Positions 61,379-64,000 of a stretch of DNA of 64,000 nt are shown piece by piece. This DNA comes from Hyaloraphidium curvatum. Its lineage: Eukaryota; Monoblepharomycota; Hyaloraphidiomycetes; Hyaloraphidiales; Hyaloraphidiaceae. Below the pieces are notes generated by a model. That model searched no databases. It saw only the letters and a list, made by a program, of their open reading frames with translations, and was not told where the DNA came from. The stretch is taken from positions 1 through 64,000 of the forward strand of contig JAIVFI010000020.1 of NCBI GenBank assembly GCA_025558095.1. Direction: 5' to 3'. Positions within the stretch are counted from its first letter, which is position 1. The number at the start of each line of letters is the position of its first letter. The translations under genes were made by a program, and so were the position numbers.

Positions 61379-63052
61379 ATGGTCATGCCACGGACGGGAA
61401 AATCGATCATGCTCCTGGTCCTCGCAACCCTGCTGGTGCCGCTTTCTTTGCTTAACGGCAAAGCGCGGCCGCCTTCCTCGGTCGCACAAGCACCGCCCGG
61501 ACGCCGCTGTCTCCTCTTCGCACGGGTCGCCAACCCGAATCACGGCCTGAATAATCAACTGACGTCGATTTTTCGGACCGCCGACGTCGCGAGGAGGCTG
61601 GGGTGCCGGGTGCTCCCCGCCAACATCGGCGCGCACGGGGCGGCGGCGCTGCACGTCCCGCTGGAGCGCAATTTTGACACTGGAGAGGGAACGATATTTG
61701 CCAATCTGGACGATCCGGAAGAGGCCAAATGGGTCGCGAGGCTGGCTTCCGAGGCCGCGGGACGGCAGAGGGCGTCCGGGATCACCCCCCCGGACCGCGC
61801 CGCACACTCAATCGACCCCAACTCCAACCCCGAACCCCTCTCCATACCCTGCCTCGTCGGCCTTGCCTCCGTGGATGACCCCCGGACTAACACCACCCAG
61901 CCGTTCCGGTGCTCGCATCACCTCGTCCTCGAAAGCTGGTTCACCCACCCCGCGGACCCCTCGGCCGATCCCACTTCCGATCCGCGCGCGGCCCATCTGT
62001 GGAAAGCCACTGAGGGGAAGCTGATCGGCGTGCCGGTGCCGTACGGGCTCAACGTCAGCTGCGCGGTGGAGCTGGAGGTGTCGAGGTTGCTCCGGCCGAG
62101 GGGGGAGCTTCTGCGAGCCGCGAAATGGCTGCTGTGGAACTTGATCCTCAACACCCGTGGCATCTCTGCGGAAGAAGCGACGGCGCTCCTCGGACGGACG
62201 CCTTCCCTGCCGGACCTCCGATCGCCCGCCTACGCCGGCTTCCCCGGCCCCGGCCCCGCGCCGATCCTGCTCACCGCACACATCCGAGGCTCCATCGACC
62301 ACCGCATTATGTGCCGGCATAAGATGCGGTTCCCCCTCTGCGGCACGACCTTCGGACGCGCGACCGATTTTCTCGTGCGGCGGATACGGGAGATCGGATG
62401 CGGGCACGGGGCGGTGAGGGTGTTGCTCGCGGGTGAGACGCTGGGGAACCCGGCGTTCCAGCACAGAGAGGGGGCAACGGTGGTCAGAAAGGGCATGGCG
62501 GAGCTCGCGGTGGGAGCGTGCCCGCCCAGGGTGCTCTCGACCGGCGGCGACCTCGCCTCGCTCTACCCGGCCGTGCTCTTCCACCCCTCGCTCGCGTTCT
62601 CTGTCGCTAACGAGGACCGGGAAGCCCACCTGAGGATTTCGGGCGCCATCCTGGACCAGATCCTGCTCGCGTGCGGAGACTTCCTCGGGAGGGCTGGAGG
62701 CGGCTTCTTCCAGACACGGGAGTCGAGCTTTTCAGCACGCGCATGGGCGATGGGCGCCGCGGTGGGAGCCGAGGTGTGCCTCCCCTCGGCTTTCGCCCCG
62801 ATCGAACTTTCGGCGGAGATGACCGTTGACGAGCAAGCATTCGAGGCCGAGGCGATCGCTTTCTCGGGTGCGGATTTCTCGCGCCCCTTTTCGGCGAGGT
62901 GCAAAACGCGTACGACGCTCAGACCGGGAGAGTCGGCCAACGGGTGCTCGTCCAAGGGCAGGTTCCTGCCGTCGCTGACGTGGGAGGAGAGGGATGCGCT
63001 CCCTGATGACACTGACATTTGCCCGGGCTGCTTCGCCAAGGAACGGTGGTGA
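61379..63052 (+). CDS. Type II membrane protein, O-fucosyltransferase-like (member 2)
   Basis: 557 residues from MVMPRTGKSIMLLVLATLLV; signal anchor at about 9-25. NHGLNNQLTSIFRTADVARR and LGCRVLPANIGAHG (about 53-85) give the best match to the nucleotide-sugar-fold opening. PILLTAHIRGSIDHRIMCRH (about 296) has HIRGSID, close to the H-x-R-x-x-D catalytic peptide. AAKWLLWNLIL, LLAGETLGNPAFQ, LDQILLACGDFLGR and KGRFLPSLTWEER are shared with member 1. Divergent from member 1 across 133 bp. This copy keeps the Asp that member 1 has replaced by Asn. The acceptor and sugar are unknown. Confidence 0.6.
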   Translation: MVMPRTGKSIMLLVLATLLVPLSLLNGKARPPSSVAQAPPGRRCLLFARVANPNHGLNNQLTSIFRTADVARRLGCRVLPANIGAHGAAALHVPLERNFDTGEGTIFANLDDPEEAKWVARLASEAAGRQRASGITPPDRAAHSIDPNSNPEPLSIPCLVGLASVDDPRTNTTQPFRCSHHLVLESWFTHPADPSADPTSDPRAAHLWKATEGKLIGVPVPYGLNVSCAVELEVSRLLRPRGELLRAAKWLLWNLILNTRGISAEEATALLGRTPSLPDLRSPAYAGFPGPGPAPILLTAHIRGSIDHRIMCRHKMRFPLCGTTFGRATDFLVRRIREIGCGHGAVRVLLAGETLGNPAFQHREGATVVRKGMAELAVGACPPRVLSTGGDLASLYPAVLFHPSLAFSVANEDREAHLRISGAILDQILLACGDFLGRAGGGFFQTRESSFSARAWAMGAAVGAEVCLPSAFAPIELSAEMTVDEQAFEAEAIAFSGADFSRPFSARCKTRTTLRPGESANGCSSKGRFLPSLTWEERDALPDDTDICPGCFAKERW

Positions 63053-63208
63053 TTAACGAAAAATGTAGAGCTGCGCTTTTCTTGCTGAAGAAACGGAGCG
63101 ACGCTTACCTGTTCTATGCCGAGGACGGGAGACGGGCGGGGGTTCTGAAGGAGCGTCTGCTGTTTGTCCGCTCAAAGACGCCCTCCCCCACTTCAGGGAT
63201 CGCGGGCC

Positions 63209-64000
63209 ATGCCGCCTTTCCGGCGCCTCCGCCGGCTCGCCGTCCTTGTGCTCTGGATTTCGGCCGGCTGGTTCGCCGCGGACGCCCTCCGCCGCGGCCG
63301 CCGGGCGCGCGCGCGCGGGCCTCCTCCCTGCGTGCTCTTCGCGGCGCCGGCGCGGGGCTCGCACTCAGACCAGCTCATTGCCGCCGGGCGGACAATTGCG
63401 GTGGCCAGGGCGCTGGCTTGCAGGGTGCTGCCGCTCTTTTTGGCGCCCGGGGTGGACGCGTGGACGAAGCAGGAGACTTGGGATGTGCCGCTGGACGCGT
63501 TCTACCAGGCCCAGGACCCGTCGATTTTCTGGGACATGGGCAGTAAAGCAGATCTTCGGGCGGTGGGAACCGCCGTGGAGGCTTCGGGGGTGCCGCCTCG
63601 GACACGGAATGGCCCGGGAGGAGTCCTCCCGGCCAGGCATGACCTGGGCCTGCACCAGACCCGGAACGAGCACCCTTTGGCGATTCCTTGCCTAGTGGGG
63701 GAACACTCTCTGGACGGTGATCCCCCCGGAGGCATCCAGCAGCCCTTTTCCTGCTCCAAGTCGGCCGTGCTCGGATCGTGGGCTACTCACCGATCCAACC
63801 CCGACGCGCCGCCCTCCGCGGAGCTCTCGGCCCTCCGTGCGAACTACAGTGGCATGCTACTCGGTCTCCCCGCTCCGCGGACGCTGAATCTCAGCTGCGC
63901 CTCGGAACTGCGCGCCGCCTCGGAGCTCCTCCCGCGGACTGAGCTCCGCTGCGCCGCCAAGTTCGCCCTCTGGAACGCGGTGCTCCCCCTCCGCAAGCCA
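63209..64000 (+). CDS. Type II membrane protein, O-fucosyltransferase-like (member 3), 3' end outside window
   Basis: An open frame of 264 codons from MPPFRRLRRLAVLVLWISAG to the right edge without a stop. Signal anchor at about 10-24. HSDQLIAAGRTIAVARALAC and RVLPLFLAPGVDAW correspond to the QL.S..R...VAR.L.CRVLP opening of member 2. EHPLAIPCLVGEHSLDGDPP, GGIQQPFSCSKSAVLGSWAT, LGLPAPRTLNLSCASELRAA and LRCAAKFALWNAVLPLRKP align with PLSIPCLVG, QPFRCSHHLVLESWFTHPAD, GLNVSCAVELE and AAKWLLWN of member 2. It follows member 2 in tandem, 156 bp after its stop. Confidence 0.6.
   Translation, partial: MPPFRRLRRLAVLVLWISAGWFAADALRRGRRARARGPPPCVLFAAPARGSHSDQLIAAGRTIAVARALACRVLPLFLAPGVDAWTKQETWDVPLDAFYQAQDPSIFWDMGSKADLRAVGTAVEASGVPPRTRNGPGGVLPARHDLGLHQTRNEHPLAIPCLVGEHSLDGDPPGGIQQPFSCSKSAVLGSWATHRSNPDAPPSAELSALRANYSGMLLGLPAPRTLNLSCASELRAASELLPRTELRCAAKFALWNAVLPLRKP

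Noticed and set aside
1-64000. tRNA, rRNA, CRISPR, transposase or integrase genes
   Set aside because: I looked for T-loop-like GTTCRANNC boxes with matching stems, direct-repeat arrays and DDE/reverse-transcriptase motifs and found none that hold up; the genome is eukaryotic, so CRISPR is not expected.

Overview
The window is GC-rich eukaryotic nuclear DNA, most likely from a fungus and plausibly an early-diverging, chytrid-like lineage. The sequence-level support is: spliced genes with very short GT-AG introns (50 to 79 bp, 12 exons in one transporter), three CBM18-type chitin-binding modules in one secreted protein, F-box, MYND, RhoGEF and HDHD2-type genes, a DAL5/allantoate-permease-type transporter, and no operons. 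One assembly gap (56665-57410) is present. The fungal placement is inference; the eukaryotic nature is directly visible.

Left third (1-23.7 kb). A partial PI-PLC-like gene enters from the left edge and has a decayed copy of its own tail about 1 kb downstream. From here to 32.3 kb the dominant feature is one paralogous family: ankyrin-like N-terminus, a conserved VARWKRWI block, and a C-terminal F-box-like motif around LPPEL..EI. I count eleven loci on both strands. Only the one at 31078-32307 is fully intact. The others carry late stops or frameshifts, are 5'-truncated, or are heavily decayed. Between them lie ordinary genes: an endonuclease/exonuclease/phosphatase protein, an epimerase of bacterial type, three tandem single-pass membrane proteins of a family I do not recognise, a mitochondrial carrier, an ER-resident SAP/MANF-like protein ending in RDEL, an alpha/beta hydrolase and a short-chain dehydrogenase.

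Middle third (23.7-46.5 kb). A 12-exon gene encodes a secreted lectin-like ectodomain, one membrane helix, Ala/Gly/Pro/Val-rich cassettes, about seven AHNAK/periaxin-like repeats of 104 residues, and two C-terminal SH3-like domains. It is followed by a chimeric relic (acyl-carrier-protein tail joined to a family tail), a ubiquitin-like-domain gene, the intact family member, a MetE-like methyltransferase, a fumarylacetoacetase-bicupin fusion, two F-box-type proteins, HDHD2, an ankyrin protein, a multi-pass membrane protein, and a long coiled-coil protein with AT-hook-like motifs. A relic of the coiled-coil gene's 3' end lies on the far side of the membrane-protein gene.

Right third (46.5-64 kb). 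Here are an ankyrin protein, a DAL5-type permease, the chitin-binding protein, a dual-SH3/RhoGEF/C2 protein, the 3' end of a second inverted DAL5-type permease running into the gap, a MYND-finger protein emerging from the gap, a 2OG-Fe(II) oxygenase, and three related type II membrane proteins resembling fucosyltransferases (the last cut by the right edge).

The genes do not form one pathway. Genome-scale themes are local duplication with decay, and proteins of the surface and secretory route. Splice sites were placed by eye from GT/AG signals, reading-frame continuity and family resemblance; exon sums were checked for divisibility by three. No database search was possible.
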